From positions 7,611,192-7,675,191 of the forward strand of contig WARS01000014.1 in NCBI GenBank assembly GCA_008933995.1: a stretch of 64,000 nucleotides of DNA. Reading direction: 5' to 3'. Positions 32,540-45,293 of the stretch are shown piece by piece; position 1 is the stretch's first letter, and each line of letters opens with the position of its first letter. Source of the stretch: Datnioides undecimradiatus (Eukaryota; Chordata; Actinopteri; Lobotiformes; Datnioididae). The notes under the pieces were generated by a model. That model saw nothing but the letters and a program-made list of their open reading frames with translations. It did not search any database and was not told the DNA's origin. The translations under genes and the position numbers were made by a program.

Positions 32540-35310
32540 AGGGCAATACAGTTCCAGTTGGTAACTATCATTTAATCATAAACTTACTAAGTGCTGCAGA
32601 AAGTTACCATAGACATGGTTCATTCTGCTGAACCACTGCAGTGTAAAATGAAATGAATACTGTAGATTTAGCAGACAGCTTTGTTCCATGACATGCACCG
32701 TAAAGCGCCTTTCATCCTGTGGTTGCCAGGTGATTGACAGTTGGCAGAGTGTAATGTAATGCAGCAGCTGATATGAAAACACTCAACTCGAACACAGTCA
32801 GATAATGACAAAGCAGAGAGGCTGATAAAACCAAATGGATGCTCACCGTGATGGATGGCGGGGCGATTGTCACATCGGTCTCTAATTTTTCATTCTGTGC
32901 AAGAGTGGACGGCTGTAAACACATTTTACTAGACTCAGACATAATAAATCTAACCACTGTATGCTGGGTTTAACTGGGTTGGCATGCAGGGCCAAAACCT
33001 TAACTGTTTACATCTACTGGGAACCTTGACATCAACTACACAGTCACCAGTTCCCTCAATTTGACAACCGATAAGACAATCGATGCCAAAATAATCAGTA
33101 AATACTCAGGGTCCAACTGAAATCACATTTATTGGTCCCTTTTGCAGTCAAAAATGTATTTTTTTAAAATGTATTGAATATTGCACCACTAGTTTTATAC
33201 TATTAGAAGGGAGAAACTCATTTGGGAAATATCAGTATGTCTAAGCTGGAGGGGCAAGTCGGTGTCAGTATGACAGACAGTGGCAGGCAAGCCGTGGCTC
33301 AACATCAGCGGGGGAACCAGAGACAAAGTAAATAAACTTATGCTGTAGCTCACACACCATTAGCAGCCAGTGTGTTAACAGCTGTGGGGCCGAGGACCAC
33401 ACCAGCATGTAAATGGACCAAAGTGACATTTGACTGAAAGTTTATATGTTGCTCGATGTGTTACAGATGATCAGCAAAGTAGCTGACTGGCCTGTAAAGC
33501 CTGCTTGTTTGGTGGCTGATGCTCAGCTGTGTTGTCATGTTTGTGAGTTCAATAAGAAGGAGCCCTCAACAGGAAGGGTTGTTATTCAGAGTCTGTGGCT
33601 CCTGTGTGGCTGCTGTCTGGCTCAGTGTGACAGTCTGCTCTGCCTATAATAGAATACGGACACGACTGCCGTTTGGAAGATTTAGAAATATAAAATATAA
33701 ATTTCTCTCTTTTGATTTCTGTTTGTTTCCCTCATACAGGGCAGGTGTGAGGACATATGCTGTTGCAGAGAAACACATTGAGATGAAACTGAAGTCAGTT
33801 TCATGTTAGTTAGGACGTTAGGTGCAGCTAGAGCCAGGAGCTGATTAAGACATTAAGACAACATTAAGAAGAGAAACAGTTTGAGGTTTACACCTTACAA
33901 TGTGTATTTAATCTGTATGCAAGCAGAAATATAAAATATGACATGCTGCACACTAACCTCATTATAACCTGAGAGTGTTTAAAACATTTCCTCTGCAGAG
34001 GCCCCTTCTTCTCTGAGCCTCCATGATGGGCCCAGATGTTGTCCTTGCCTGAATATGTAGTGGAATACTTCTCTGCTGAGGCCTCATCCTAAAGTTAGTT
34101 ATCATGCACACATACACTTACAAGAACAATGCTGACACAGCAGAGACTCAGGTCAGAGGAAATGTCCTTTGTACCTCTGCACCAGTATCAAACTCCATTC
34201 ATTATTTAGTATATCCTACACGTTTGTGAGGGTGTTTGCTCTTTTTAGAAATTCAATCTTTGCGGGGGGGGGGGGGCTGTGTTACAGCTGCTAGAATAAC
34301 AAACCTCAGCTAACAGTGCAATAATCCTGTTAGCATAACACGTTTCCCGTTAAGGTAAATGCTAAATCCTCTGAGTGTAATACGCTCTTTCTTATTACTT
34401 TAATGTGGTGTAACAAAGGTTGCCTCTCAGCAGGCAGCAGGAGGTGGAGCAGCATCTGCCAGTGTGGTCCCAAGAATTGGGGAGAGTGGAGATCTATGGT
34501 TTCTAACGTTCACACAGTTTCTATTGACTGTGCCTTAATATTAAATACTCCAAGATAACTCCAGCATGTCTACAATGGCTGTGTAACATGCTAATGGCAG
34601 GCTACAATGCTGAAAACACAATAAAGCAAAATAAAACATGGCAAAACGTGCAGATTCCACTAACCCTTTATTCGTCCCCTAAAGGCTTAATCTTGGTATC
34701 CTCAGATAATCAGAGTAAATGAAGACATTTGTGTGGCATTAGCGAGAGTGCACTGAATTCTGGTTAGCCAGAAGCATGTTTGCTTCATATCCCTATAGTC
34801 AGGCTCACTGCCTCCTGCACTGGCTCTTACAGCATCAATGGCAAAGAGCAAAATTGTCCATTGTCCATCCATGAAAGAAGTTGTTTGGGAAGCCAGGCTG
34901 ACACAGGCGTAACACTGTGGGCTAATGCTAACAGTGTAGGGGGTCTAACACTAAGTGTGTAGCTATAAGCGTGACTAACCAAAGATTGGTTTCTGTTGTG
35001 TCACAGCAAAGTAAGATGCTTCTGTGTCCCAGCAGGGAGCATGAACCTGGATTGGCTATAAAGCTAAAGCGATGACTGGGCATGACACTGCACATTTGCG
35101 CTCTTTATTTAATTTGTCACACAGGTGAACAAGGCTGCCGATGATCACAGTGCTCTCGTACAGTGCGCCTGTACAGTGGAGGTGTCTCTGCCTGCTGACA
35201 CATAAACCTGTGAAATACCATCACTAAACCTGGGCCTCTGTCTTTGATTTGCTATGTCCCTATGGCACACGAACAAACTGCTGTGTGTGCTGTTTGTTCT
35301 GTATGGCATG
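32540..35310. other. Non-coding stretch, no gene seen
   Basis: No supported gene or element. A 13-base G run lies at 34,264-34,276. Confidence 0.5.
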
Positions 35311-35312
35311 CC

Positions 35313-35313
<1 letters not shown>

Positions 35314-35353
<40 letters not shown>
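35314..35353. repeat. (AC)20 microsatellite
   Basis: 40 bp of perfect AC repeat. Open frames crossing it are artefacts. Confidence 0.95.
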
Positions 35354-35355
<2 letters not shown>

Positions 35356-35444
35356 TCACTGACCATGCAATGTCTCCTCGCTGCCCGGGGTGTTTGGATG
35401 CATCCAGCTGAATCATCCTGGACCCAAAAGAAGCATTGCTGTTC

Positions 35445-35890
35445 ACAGGAGTAAATGATTGGATTGTCTGAGTGTAGTGGCGCCCAAATCCCATTTTATC
35501 ACAACCAGCTGGAGTGGATGGGTGCACAGCTCCCTCAAACTCCTCTCTGATGTCGTCGCCAGAAGCAGCTCTATTTTGACTGCGAGCAATTGAAGAGAAA
35601 TCTGTTTAATAGACTCTCCACAGATCTTTGGAGAGGGCTTGGAGAACCAAAGGCAATTCCCACCGTGGGGATTCGGATGTATTACTGGTCGATTCATTCT
35701 CTCCCCCTGCAGAAAGCGTTTCAGGAGAGAGGGTGGACGGAAATGGCAAGACGAGATTGCTTTCCCATTCACATTACATGGAGAATGCTTTTCTTCTTCA
35801 GCCGAGGACAAGACGGAGCTCAAATGAGCAATTTTACATGTCAGCATTGCGTTTTTACGCCATTCACCGACAAATCCACTTACAACACTC
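35445..35890. other. Candidate conserved non-coding element
   Basis: About 450 bp of balanced, non-repetitive sequence with no repeat words. Short frames remain open here in several frames at once, which indicates a low frequency of stop words and is not evidence of coding. It has the texture of teleost non-coding elements under constraint. Alignment with other fish is required to decide. Confidence 0.25.
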
Positions 35891-38800
35891 TTTCATGAAC
35901 GTGAAAAGGCAGATTGTTCCTCTTTGCCTTGACCATGTTCTTGTCTGATGTTACAGTCTTGTCAGGGGACAAGGTCTTCACATTCACTTTGCCTGAAGCT
36001 GTGACGATAACAGGTGCCTGTCAGAGCTCAACCTGGGGAATATAGAGAGTAATTACTGTTGATAAAGGCGTTTGAATTGTCAAACGGAAACCCTTGACCT
36101 CAACCTCTCATCCCTTTTTGGCATCTCATAACTTTATGTAAACATGTAATAAATAGTTTGTACCACACTATAATTTAGATGTAAACAGTTATAAAGGCAT
36201 TTTTATGGATTTATAAATGTACTTTATTATATTTCAACAATTTCAGCTTCAATTTTTGCTAAAAAAAAGGAGTTGGTGACATGGTGATAGGACGCAGCTG
36301 AAGATTATTCCACCTTGTTTAATATCATAAAATACTTTCCTATGAAATTTAGGAAAATTTAAATCTGCGCTGATTAACATTTTCATATCAACAATGTAAA
36401 AAACCTATGATTTAATGTCTAAGGTGTTGGTCAGGGGGATGAAATAGATTAGTTCACTTTGCAGCTCCCTGAAGCTCAACAAAGCTTTTAAAGCATCTTT
36501 TAGCTTTTTTGCTTCAGTGTTGTGGCTCTCAGCTTTACTGTTTACTGATTCAGACTGGTTAACAGCTGCAGCAGGAGGCCATTTCCAGCCCAGCACCAAA
36601 CACACAGACAGACACAGTAAGTGGCTGGTGAATGTAGATGAATATTGGTGGAGGAGACAAAACAGAACTAACAGGAGGGAATGTTGGACTCTGATTCCTC
36701 AGGTGGTCAGTCACATGACTCCTACTACTGTACACGTTAATGTTGCTATGTGTCATAGGTTAATGTGTGCAGACATGATGGTCATATCGCGTGATATCAC
36801 CGCATGTGAGTGTTACCCAGAGTACTTGAAAAATCAGTTAAAGATGGTTTCAAGAATCTATTTTGGCTGCTGATTTGACTGTGCCGTCATCCAGCTGGTG
36901 GATTGTTTTTCACTTGTTTTTCAAGACAGTGTGGTGAGGATGTTCTCAGTGCTGGAGGAGCAGCAGGTGCAGTAGGTGGTGGTGAAAAAAAATTACAAAT
37001 CACAAAAATGGAGGGAGGGTACAGGAAAGAGAGGAAGAGGAAGGGGAAACAGGCAGTAGAGATGAAAGAACGAGAAGGAGTGGAAGAAAAGGAAAAGCGA
37101 GCACGTCACTATATTAAAACAAGATATTTACCCAGCGACACAATAAAATAGACATTTAAATGTTTAATGCCTAAACTGCACCCATTTAACCCTGAGCACA
37201 AGTCACTGTCTTTGTCTCCTGCATGTGATTGTGTGTGCACATGAGTGAGAGACAGAGAGAGAGAGCGAGAGTGTGAGAGAGGGAGATTGCTTGGGATAGA
37301 TTAACATTTGAAGCCATTATCCGCATCCTAATAACAACTGCTTGGTTTCCAATAAGGCCCCACCAAGCAGAAAATCAGTAATCATACTCGCTTTTATTTC
37401 TCCTCACTGCGGAGAGAGAAAAAACATTTTCAAGCTCAGACAGCGAGAACAAGATAGAGAAAGAGAGACAGGGAGACAGAAATAACGAGACAAAAGAAGA
37501 GAGAGACAGCAGGATGAAGGCACGGAGGTGAAAAAAGATATTAAACTGATGTTTGGAGAAAATATGGAAAAAAAATGGAGAGACTGCTGAGACAGTTTGT
37601 AAGCTGTTTGGTAAAATGGTATGATCCATGTCAGTAATGAACTCAGTTTACACCAATCACATGCAGTAGTTTTTCTTATTTTTTTAAAAAGAACCTCTAT
37701 CACAAAACCAGTAAAATGATTGTTCCTTTCATAAAGTGTGGTCTAAGTGTATTGACTTGGCTGGAACAGGAAAGAAAGAAATCAATGGCCACCTCAGCGA
37801 TGGAGCCAAACCAAACCAACTGACATATCAATTAGTAAAGCAAAAGGCAAAAAACCTGGCTCCAGCGTACCACGACTCCACATGGATGCTTAAGCAAGCC
37901 ATTTGATAATTGGTGCACAGATGGTGTGTAACAGAGCTACAAGTCCATCAACCAGCCAGGGAGGACAGCTTTCTTCACCGAGAAACAAATACAGTCGGCG
38001 GCCAGATCTACTGGAGTTTAATTTGGCAACTCGCAGGGAAAAATCGACTTCTCAAACTTGTTTCCTGCAAACACAACTAAGATTCATTGCCGCTAAAGCT
38101 GCAACAAATGACACCGTGTGCCACTACACACTTTTTTGACACGGAATGTGTCAATTGATACACGTCGAGAGCAGCCGCTTCGGTTGTTTTCTATGCAAAC
38201 CCACACCTGTGGAGAGGCACCGCTGTCCTATTTTCAGCCTTTGATGGCGGTCAGCACTCCAGGAAGGCAGCGTTTCTTTAAGAGACGTTCCCCGGAATGG
38301 CACATCCCAGCTACTGTACCGTGCCTCTTCTCTTGTCAAGCGATAGCACGTCTTATTCTGTGTGGTTTCAGCTGTCACAACGGATGAGGGGAAAGTTATT
38401 GTTGAGGCAGAGAAACATCCGGACCTCCGCGAGCTGCAGGCATGGCTGCATAAAGATAATAGACAGGCAGACGTTTCCTGGTCGGTCACAGCTGGAGAGA
38501 TTAAGGCTCCTTTGTGAGGAAAGTGAAATAATCCACAAATAACTCGTGTACTCGAGACAGCACTCCAAATTCACTTTACATTTACATATACAGTACGCTC
38601 ACGTAGAGCCCCTACACAGCACAGCCGGGCCGGGCAGCTGCACACTGTCGGAGGAATGAGGAATGAGGAACGAATGCATCGTGTAAACTGTCACATCATC
38701 TCACCTTTCTATTGTTTTTGCACTAGAAAACAACCTGCAGTGTGATAAAACTGGACCGGACACTAACACACTCACTGTTCCTTTCCGACTGGGGAGATAA

Positions 38801-39180
38801 GTTTCTGTGAGGGAACAGAAAAGTAGTTCAGAATAAAAAAAACCAAAACAAAACAAAACAATCCCACTGTGACCCTGCGGGGCCTCCGTAGTAATGAGCA
38901 GTTGTTCTCTTTTATGTCATTTTTCTTTCTTTCAAGACAGAGGCAAGACATCACCTTATTCCCCTGTCGTGAGCTCCATTTAAACACCTGAGCTACCTTT
39001 AAAGTACCACTTAGCGTTTTACTACATCACTGACTCTCTTTCTTCCCATATGCCTCCTTAGTCTTTGTTCACAGGATGATAAAGATACAATTCTCCACTG
39101 ATCTCCCTCCAGAAATGTTGGTTTACAGGTGGGTCAGAGGTCAGCTGCAGAGCTACGTGCTAGTATTCAGGGATTGGGCT
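35891..39180. other. Non-coding stretch, no gene seen
   Basis: Purine-rich low-complexity segments lie at about 36,960-37,110 and 37,230-37,290. No supported gene. Confidence 0.5.
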
Positions 39181-39189
39181 GTTTTTGCT

Positions 39190-39370
39190 CAAGGACTCCT
39201 CAGCAGGGAGGTGGTGTATTGAACCCGGTTCCCTTGCATTTGTTTCATGTCTTTTATTAATTATCATCTCTTTGATTTACTGCGTGTCCTTTGTTGTCTG
39301 CTGAGCAGATTGTGGCGCGCCTGTTTGTTAAAGGCACTCTATAAATACACTCGCCTCGACTTGACTTGAA
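39190..39370 (+). repeat. Possible L2-like LINE 3' tail
   Basis: The words 'aaaggcactctataaatacac...cgacttgacttg' resemble the 3' end of fish L2-type LINEs, which finish with a tataaat box and short TGACTTG-like repeats. No coding part remains. Confidence 0.3.
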
Positions 39371-39444
39371 AGACGGACTGCGAGAATCAACAGCGGAGCT
39401 GGTGTCTGCAGACCCTTGACGATCAATCGTACCTGGGGCCACTG

Positions 39445-39458
39445 GTTGCCATGGAAAC
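39445..39458 (+). promoter_or_regulatory. RFX X-box-like site (one deviation)
   Basis: GTTGCC-AT-GGAAAC departs from GTNRCC-N2-RGYAAC only at the Y position. Confidence 0.3.
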
Positions 39459-40199
39459 TCTACCCTCATTATAAGGGATTGGCAAAGGTTACAGCAGAGA
39501 AAATCTAAAGAAGGGTGGAGAGAACGACCAGAGAACAAGTGTAGACAGGCCAGTGTGTGTGAGAGGTAAGACAGATAGTATACATAGTCTAAACCAAAGG
39601 AACATCAGACCCCAGCTTTACAGTGTACCTCATTGAATTTGACTGTCCAAAGCCATTAGACCAACTCTTAACACACTTTGATATCAGTTCTAATGTGTCA
39701 GCTCTGAAATGTCACCATTTACTTTGTTATGATGGTGATGATGATGATGGTGGTGGTGGAAAGCACTTCTTCAAATCTCCTGTGAGCCCACAAATGGGTT
39801 GATAGCTGGTGGTCATGATACCTCTTTGTTTTCATACTCATTAAACCATTCAGTCCCCACTTGTGCCAAGTGGATAAGAGCAAGGTCACTGTGGATGCTC
39901 CTGCTGTGGAGAGAAATGCTTAACTGGTTTATGAAAGTGATGGTTTTGTATGTAACAGTGAGGACAAACAGATTCAGACCAAGAAATAATCTTCTGACTG
40001 CATCGCCATGTTGCCATCACACTAGCATCATCTTGAGGTTTATGATTGTGGTTTTGAGTGGAAAATGTCCGCATCTTTTAAATTAAATGTAATGAAATTT
40101 GCTAAATATAATCTCGACTAAGGACCAGGACAAACTGTAACAACTTCCTGTCTAAATGCCCGAGGAACTAATAAGCTTTATCTCTATTCTGTGATTGGT

Positions 40200-40470
40200 G
40201 GGACTCAACAGATGTTAGCATCCTGTAACTGCTACATATCAACGTATTGTCACTGTGAGCATGCCTGCTGATGTTAGCACGTTAGCTTGAAGGACAGCTG
40301 CGCCTATGTACAGCCTCACAGAGCCACTAGCATGACTGTAGACTCTTAAGTTATGTTTTTCCTCAGCAGTGTTGTGCAAGTTACTGAAAATTCGTGAGTG
40401 GTTACACTTACTTTTGCTTCTTTCAGATTAATTGAGTTACATTACCACTAACTGGGTGTAAAGGTGATTG
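40200..40470 (+). repeat. Teleost repeat plus hAT-like end fragment
   Basis: 40,200-40,355 contains the phrasing 'gatgttagcacgttagcttgaagg...cctcacagagccactagcatgactgtagactctta', a frequent fish repeat partly shared with 13,060-13,085. At 40,366 begins 'cagtgttgtgcaagttactgaaaat', which resembles the terminus of fish hAT elements. No matching right end was found, so this looks like a truncated copy. Confidence 0.35.
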
Positions 40471-40479
40471 ATTACAAGG

Positions 40480-43050
40480 GCAAGGAGCTCTTGTGATACT
40501 CTGTCTGTTTAATTCTCATAAATTAAAGTGTTGTTATATGTCATCACTGAAGCAATAGTTGTCATCGATTCTTTGGGAGGCAGCGGTGATTACATTTCCA
40601 TATGTAAGCTACACTTGTACTGTCTTGGTTAGACCGTTGCTCAGGGATCATGAACCAGAAAAGCTGGAGTATAGACTGCGTCTGTTTGCGTTCCTGTGCA
40701 GTTGTTAGGAGCCCCTTTAAATTTCAGTAACTGTATGAACACAGAAGTGTTGTTACCCTCATTTTCAGACATCAACCTTCAAGAGTTTATTTAGTCAGCT
40801 GCAAGTACTGTACACCTCTTCTCACATATTATTAAAAACCTTACCAGTGGTTTTGCTTATTTGAACCACTTTACGACAGAAATGTGCTCTGAAATAATGG
40901 AACGGTGATGTACTCGGTGCAGATTTCTCTCATCTCAGTTCATATTCAGTAATGATTTCATCTTTACTCGAATAACTGCAACAAAAAACCCCTTCTGACA
41001 GGCCCAATAACAGTGTGTTCAAATAGTGAGCAACATGATCAGCAGGTTCTTTCATCTCCTACAGAGGGTGTGTGACCAGAGCTGTCTTTACACAGCTTCA
41101 CACCGACATAGAGCCAAATCTTTCCTGGCTAAAATTCTGCATTGAATATAATTTTCAGTCTAAAGGAGAGGCGAGTGCTGAGCCACCCCTCTACAAAGCA
41201 AAACAGCCCGAGCAGAACCACATCTATTTGAGCTGAATGAATGCGGGTGCAAATGGCACTCATAACAAAAACATTCCCTCACCTTTCCACAAGAGTTACC
41301 TCGTAATCGCTGGAGCGAGTAATGCTGAAATCATTGACGGATTTCTTTAAAGTGCAAGTGTGAAGAGAGGAAAGCATACCAAGCCAAACACCGGCAGATA
41401 GAGAGTGGAATCTGGCCGTCGCTTCGTTAATCTGGGCTCAGATCTGCTATTCTTAACTGAGTAAAGACAATGAAACCTGACAAATGTGCTAAGAGACAAC
41501 AAACTTGTTTCCACTGGCAATTAACAGCAGATTCCCGAGCTCCCCTCTTTAATTACCAGTGTGATATTGTTTTATTTGATGTGCTGCAAAGTGCATAAAA
41601 GAACGACATGAAACAACAAAACAAATTCATTGTACTTTGGGAACTAAGCTTTGGCATCAGCGGCAAGCTTCCTCTTTCTGTTTATTCTCTCCTAATGCTT
41701 TCTAATTTGTGTCTGCCAGATAGCAGCTTTAACAGCTGAAAGGACATAACTGTATGAGCGGTAAAATACACAGTTTGTCCGTTTGTCCGTGAAACTGTGT
41801 GGGTGTGAAACAACACTATATGGAGGTAATTGGAGTCAGCCGGGCTGCTCACGATCCAGTTTGACACTAAATAAAATGCAGCCCAAGGAACACAACGCAT
41901 AGAAGTTTGAAAAAGTGTTGCGTCTGACTCAAAACTGGGGTCACAGTGCGAGAGGATGGGACAGACGCGCATAAGAACAGCTGGATATGACCAGTGATAG
42001 CGGCCGTCATCTCCCAGTTGCACAACAGGGAGAGCCTCAGCTGCTTTCCTTAGCATCACCAAGCGCTTTACGCAGTGGCTGCTTTCCACTGAGCACTCGA
42101 GCGGACGCTGTCTCGCTTTGCGAATTGCGCACTAAGTGGGGCAGGCTCATGAGCGAACACAATGTCTGCGAGTGTCTGAGCATCAGTTTCTTTTGGCGTC
42201 CGGATGCGTTTTTGTATGCATGTGTTTGCTTATTTGACATGCTGCAATCAGACAGAATTAAACACAAGGAGACAGATAATGGGCCATTTAATTTACAAAA
42301 TTATGTGGCTGTGAGTGTGTGTGTGTGTGTTTGGTGGTGTGTGTGTGCATAAATCCTCCTGTGATTGTTGTAAATGGGTTGCAGGGGGGTCATTATACTG
42401 TGCAAAACATCTGCGTCGCTGCTCTTTTATTTATTTATTTATTTTTTTTTACTTAATGTCCAATTATAATAATCACTGTAGACACACGCAGATACACACG
42501 CATACACACGCACACACGCTAGCTCCTAGAACAGAATGCACATTAGTTGCAGCTCTAATTAAAGTTACTGAGAAGCGGCAGCTATGGAAGAACTTCTTAA
42601 TGTGGTCTTGGCACTTCCCATTCATTTTCCTTTGCCAAATCAGAGTCGAAATACATCTGTGATATTTGCTGTGAGGATTTGAAAGACGTTTAATGGAGGA
42701 CGCGGAACACACTGAGAGCAATCGCGTCCACTCAGATATTTGCTAATGCCCCAGTATCTGGCCACATTAAAAGAATGCCAATAACCAAACGATACCCACT
42801 CACTCCTGCAATCTGTCTGCACATCCTGCACCTCCAGGGAGCAAAGGGCGCTGATGCTGAGAGATGAGGCGTATCCCGAAGTGCAGCGAAGTGCCACACG
42901 CAGAGGGAGTGGAGATACACTTTGTTTGACTTCATGGAAATTGCATTAATTAGGCCAATACAGAGAGTCAGGCAGAAATGGGAGTAATAGCTGTTCAAAC
43001 GACTGAAGACGCAGTCTTTAAGATTTCAATCTTTTATTTATTTGGTGGCT
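40480..43050. other. Non-coding, possible conserved non-coding elements
   Basis: No gene. 41,500-42,130 and 42,540-43,010 are repeat-poor and rich in TTAATTA, TAATTA and CATTAATTA words. A GT run (42,317-42,346), a TTTA tract (42,428-42,450) and short AC-rich runs (42,480-42,520) separate them. Confidence 0.35.
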
Positions 43051-43056
43051 GCCATG

Positions 43057-43070
43057 GTTACCATGGTAAC
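43057..43070. promoter_or_regulatory. Palindromic RFX X-box
   Basis: GTTACCATGGTAAC is a perfect 14-bp palindrome that fits GTNRCC-N2-RGYAAC on both strands. This would be a strong form of the site, although such palindromes are also fairly common in fish DNA. Confidence 0.45.
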
Positions 43071-43339
43071 ACCAAGTGCCGTTAAATACTACAGCAAACG
43101 CTCGCTGAGCAGCTACTTTGTCGGAAATACAACAGAGGAGCAACTCGGTGGATCTGTTTGCGATGCAACCGAGCAAACCGGTGCTGTCAATAAGGAAGTC
43201 TGTCAGACAATCTGATTTCGTGCTGCAAATGGTATGAAGGGTCCTCCACACGAAAGCAAGAAAGCAAGCACGGTAAAGTTGATTAGCCGGCCGAGGAGTT
43301 GGGGGTGCGTCTTCCTGCAGATCTAACATCTAACAGCTC

Positions 43340-44236
43340 ACTGTGGCCGCTGCTTCTTGTTCATTACTCCCTCGCTAAAATTCAAATGACCACTAAATTC
43401 AGCACTGACCACGGTGACAAACACAAGACGTTTCCCCTTGCTGCTTCTAAAAAACCCTGTGATTAAAATCAGTTTCATTTTATTTATATAAGACTGAAAC
43501 ATAGAGTTACCAGGGTGCTTTCATACACAGCAGGTGTAGACAGCAGTCTTTATATTAAATACACTCAGCAATTTGAGTCGGACTACAGTTACTCACTTCT
43601 AATATAAAGCAGCAGCTGTTGGATGTTCAGTTTACATTAGCGGTGACCTAATGCAGCACTGATCCGGTGTAAAGTGTGCGAACAGTAAACAGTGAGGCCA
43701 TTATTTATGAGATAAAATTACATGCCTGCGTGATTTTCAGCAGGCAATCCGAATCTAGTGCAGGAAGAGCAGACTCAAATGATGATCATGAATAGTATTA
43801 GAAATGAATAAAAAAGTTTGAACTCGTTGGGTCATGTGGATATTGATGGCCTCTACAAGCAGCAAAGGGGGAATTTAGAGTGATGTTATTATATCTACTT
43901 GAAGTCTTCATCCAAAGTTTGCATTGCTTCTCCTACCAATAGTCCACGTTATCTTCTTTGAACCATGACCATGTTTTTTCTCCTAATGATAAGCATGCTT
44001 GTTTGTCTTCTCAACTCCTGTTTCTGAGGACAGACCTCAACTTTGAATCACAGCGTTTAAAACAACGTGGGCAAGAAGTCATTGCCTGCTCAGAAACCTG
44101 GCAACTGGGCAACTCCATTTGCTTATGACATTATCAAAAGCTCCAAAATGGTTAATAACAAAAGGTTTTGTTGCTGAAGACTATATGACAGCTCTACAAA
44201 TAACTTAAAAACCCACACAAATGTTTTTAAGTCTTG
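43340..44236. other. Non-coding stretch, no gene seen
   Basis: Nothing is supported up to the tRNA gene. Confidence 0.5.
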
Positions 44237-44308
44237 TCCCATATGGTCTAGCGGTTAGGATTCCTGGTTTTCACCCAGGTGGCCCGGGTTCAACTCCCGG
44301 TATGGGAA
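44237..44308 (+). tRNA. tRNA-Glu (anticodon TTC)
   Basis: A complete 72-nt cloverleaf. The acceptor stem TCCCATA (44,237-44,243) pairs with TATGGGA (44,301-44,307), and the discriminator is A at 44,308. The anticodon stem CCTGG/CCAGG encloses loop TTTTCAC with TTC at 44,270-44,272. The T stem CCGGG/CCCGG encloses TTCAACT. Internal promoters fit: A box TGGTCTAGCGG and B box GGTTCAACTCC. It decodes GAA (and GAG by wobble) as glutamate. No intron and no mismatched stems are seen. The first run of four or more T downstream is at 44,372-44,376, unusually far for RNA polymerase III termination. Confidence 0.95.
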
Positions 44309-44309
44309 T

Positions 44310-44580
44310 GGATGACCTGCATTTGCCTTCAGAAAGTCAATAACTGCCATCTTTAGCACACTACAGAAGTGTTTTTCATCCATCTTAAAGGAGAGTGAAG
44401 TAACCATGCTAGGATGCTTGGTTAATATCTCTACAATATCCTGTTATCCTCTTCCAAACGAGTTGACCAGTACGTCAAACTCCTCAAGAAGCTGTAGTTC
44501 TCCCAAAGCTTGAACCACACCTTCACTCACATTTGTTACCTTTGAATGCAACGAATTGCAAATAATTAGTTGCTTGCTTC
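44310..44580 (-). pseudogene. Decayed reading frame beside the tRNA
   Basis: One minus-strand frame runs from about 44,578 past 44,310 with a single TAA (44,444-44,446). It encodes about 45 residues before the stop (including VQALGELQLLEEFDVLVNS) and about 45 after it (including DIVEILTKHPSMVTSLSFK), up to the tRNA gene. The composition is protein-like, not low-complexity. A faint resemblance to HECT-type proteins repeated in fish genomes (leucine-rich helix, then a KHPS motif) is not strong enough to name it. Confidence 0.3.
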
Positions 44581-44849
44581 ATTCAAGGTATAACATTTCT
44601 GCTGGACTATCCACTAAAGTAGCAGGTGGGCATCCTGCTCATAGAACCTGAACATGTTTCAGCTGATTACAGAGACTTTATGGAAGAGGCAGGGATGGAT
44701 GTTGTCAAGGTTAACAACTTTTCCATGTTCTTCCATTGCCGTGGAGTTCAATTCTTCAGGCTGATCAAAAGCAGCCCACTGAAGGCTTTAGCTGTCTTTG
44801 TTGGTGACTTGCAGGTGATAGCGGTCCGTCGAGAGCCTCCCTAGCTGGA

Positions 44850-45262
44850 AGGCTTTTCACTTTGCAGTCAAAAGGAATTCTGGCAACTGTAGGAAATCAC
44901 AGCATTTATGGCAAGTGGGTACACCATTAGGGTAAAGTACAACTGCCGAAAACAAAGAAAGACAATAAGAGAGAGGGGATTTTCCTCCTGAGGTCCTTTC
45001 ACTTCTCTATACTGCCTCTTATTTTTCTCGATGCCTGTCCCTGCTGAGAACAGGAAAGCATCGTGAGTCATACTTCCATTACCCATCCATGCATCTATCC
45101 ATCCCGTCTGTCTCTTTCCTCCAACATATACTTTGTCTCGTTGTCTTGCCGTCCATCTCCCTTTTACCCTCTCCCCTCTGAGAGTCTCTGCTGTCTCCCA
45201 AAATCCAATTAGTCAGAGCTAAAGCCTTACTCTGCAGGACTACTGAGAGGAGAGAGGCAGAA

Positions 45263-45293
<31 letters not shown>

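Noticed and set aside
36903-37151. Lys/Glu-rich plus-strand frame, considered as another coiled-coil copy
   Set aside because: The segment is plain purine-rich low complexity and lacks the LLEQEKKDL-type order seen in the real gene.
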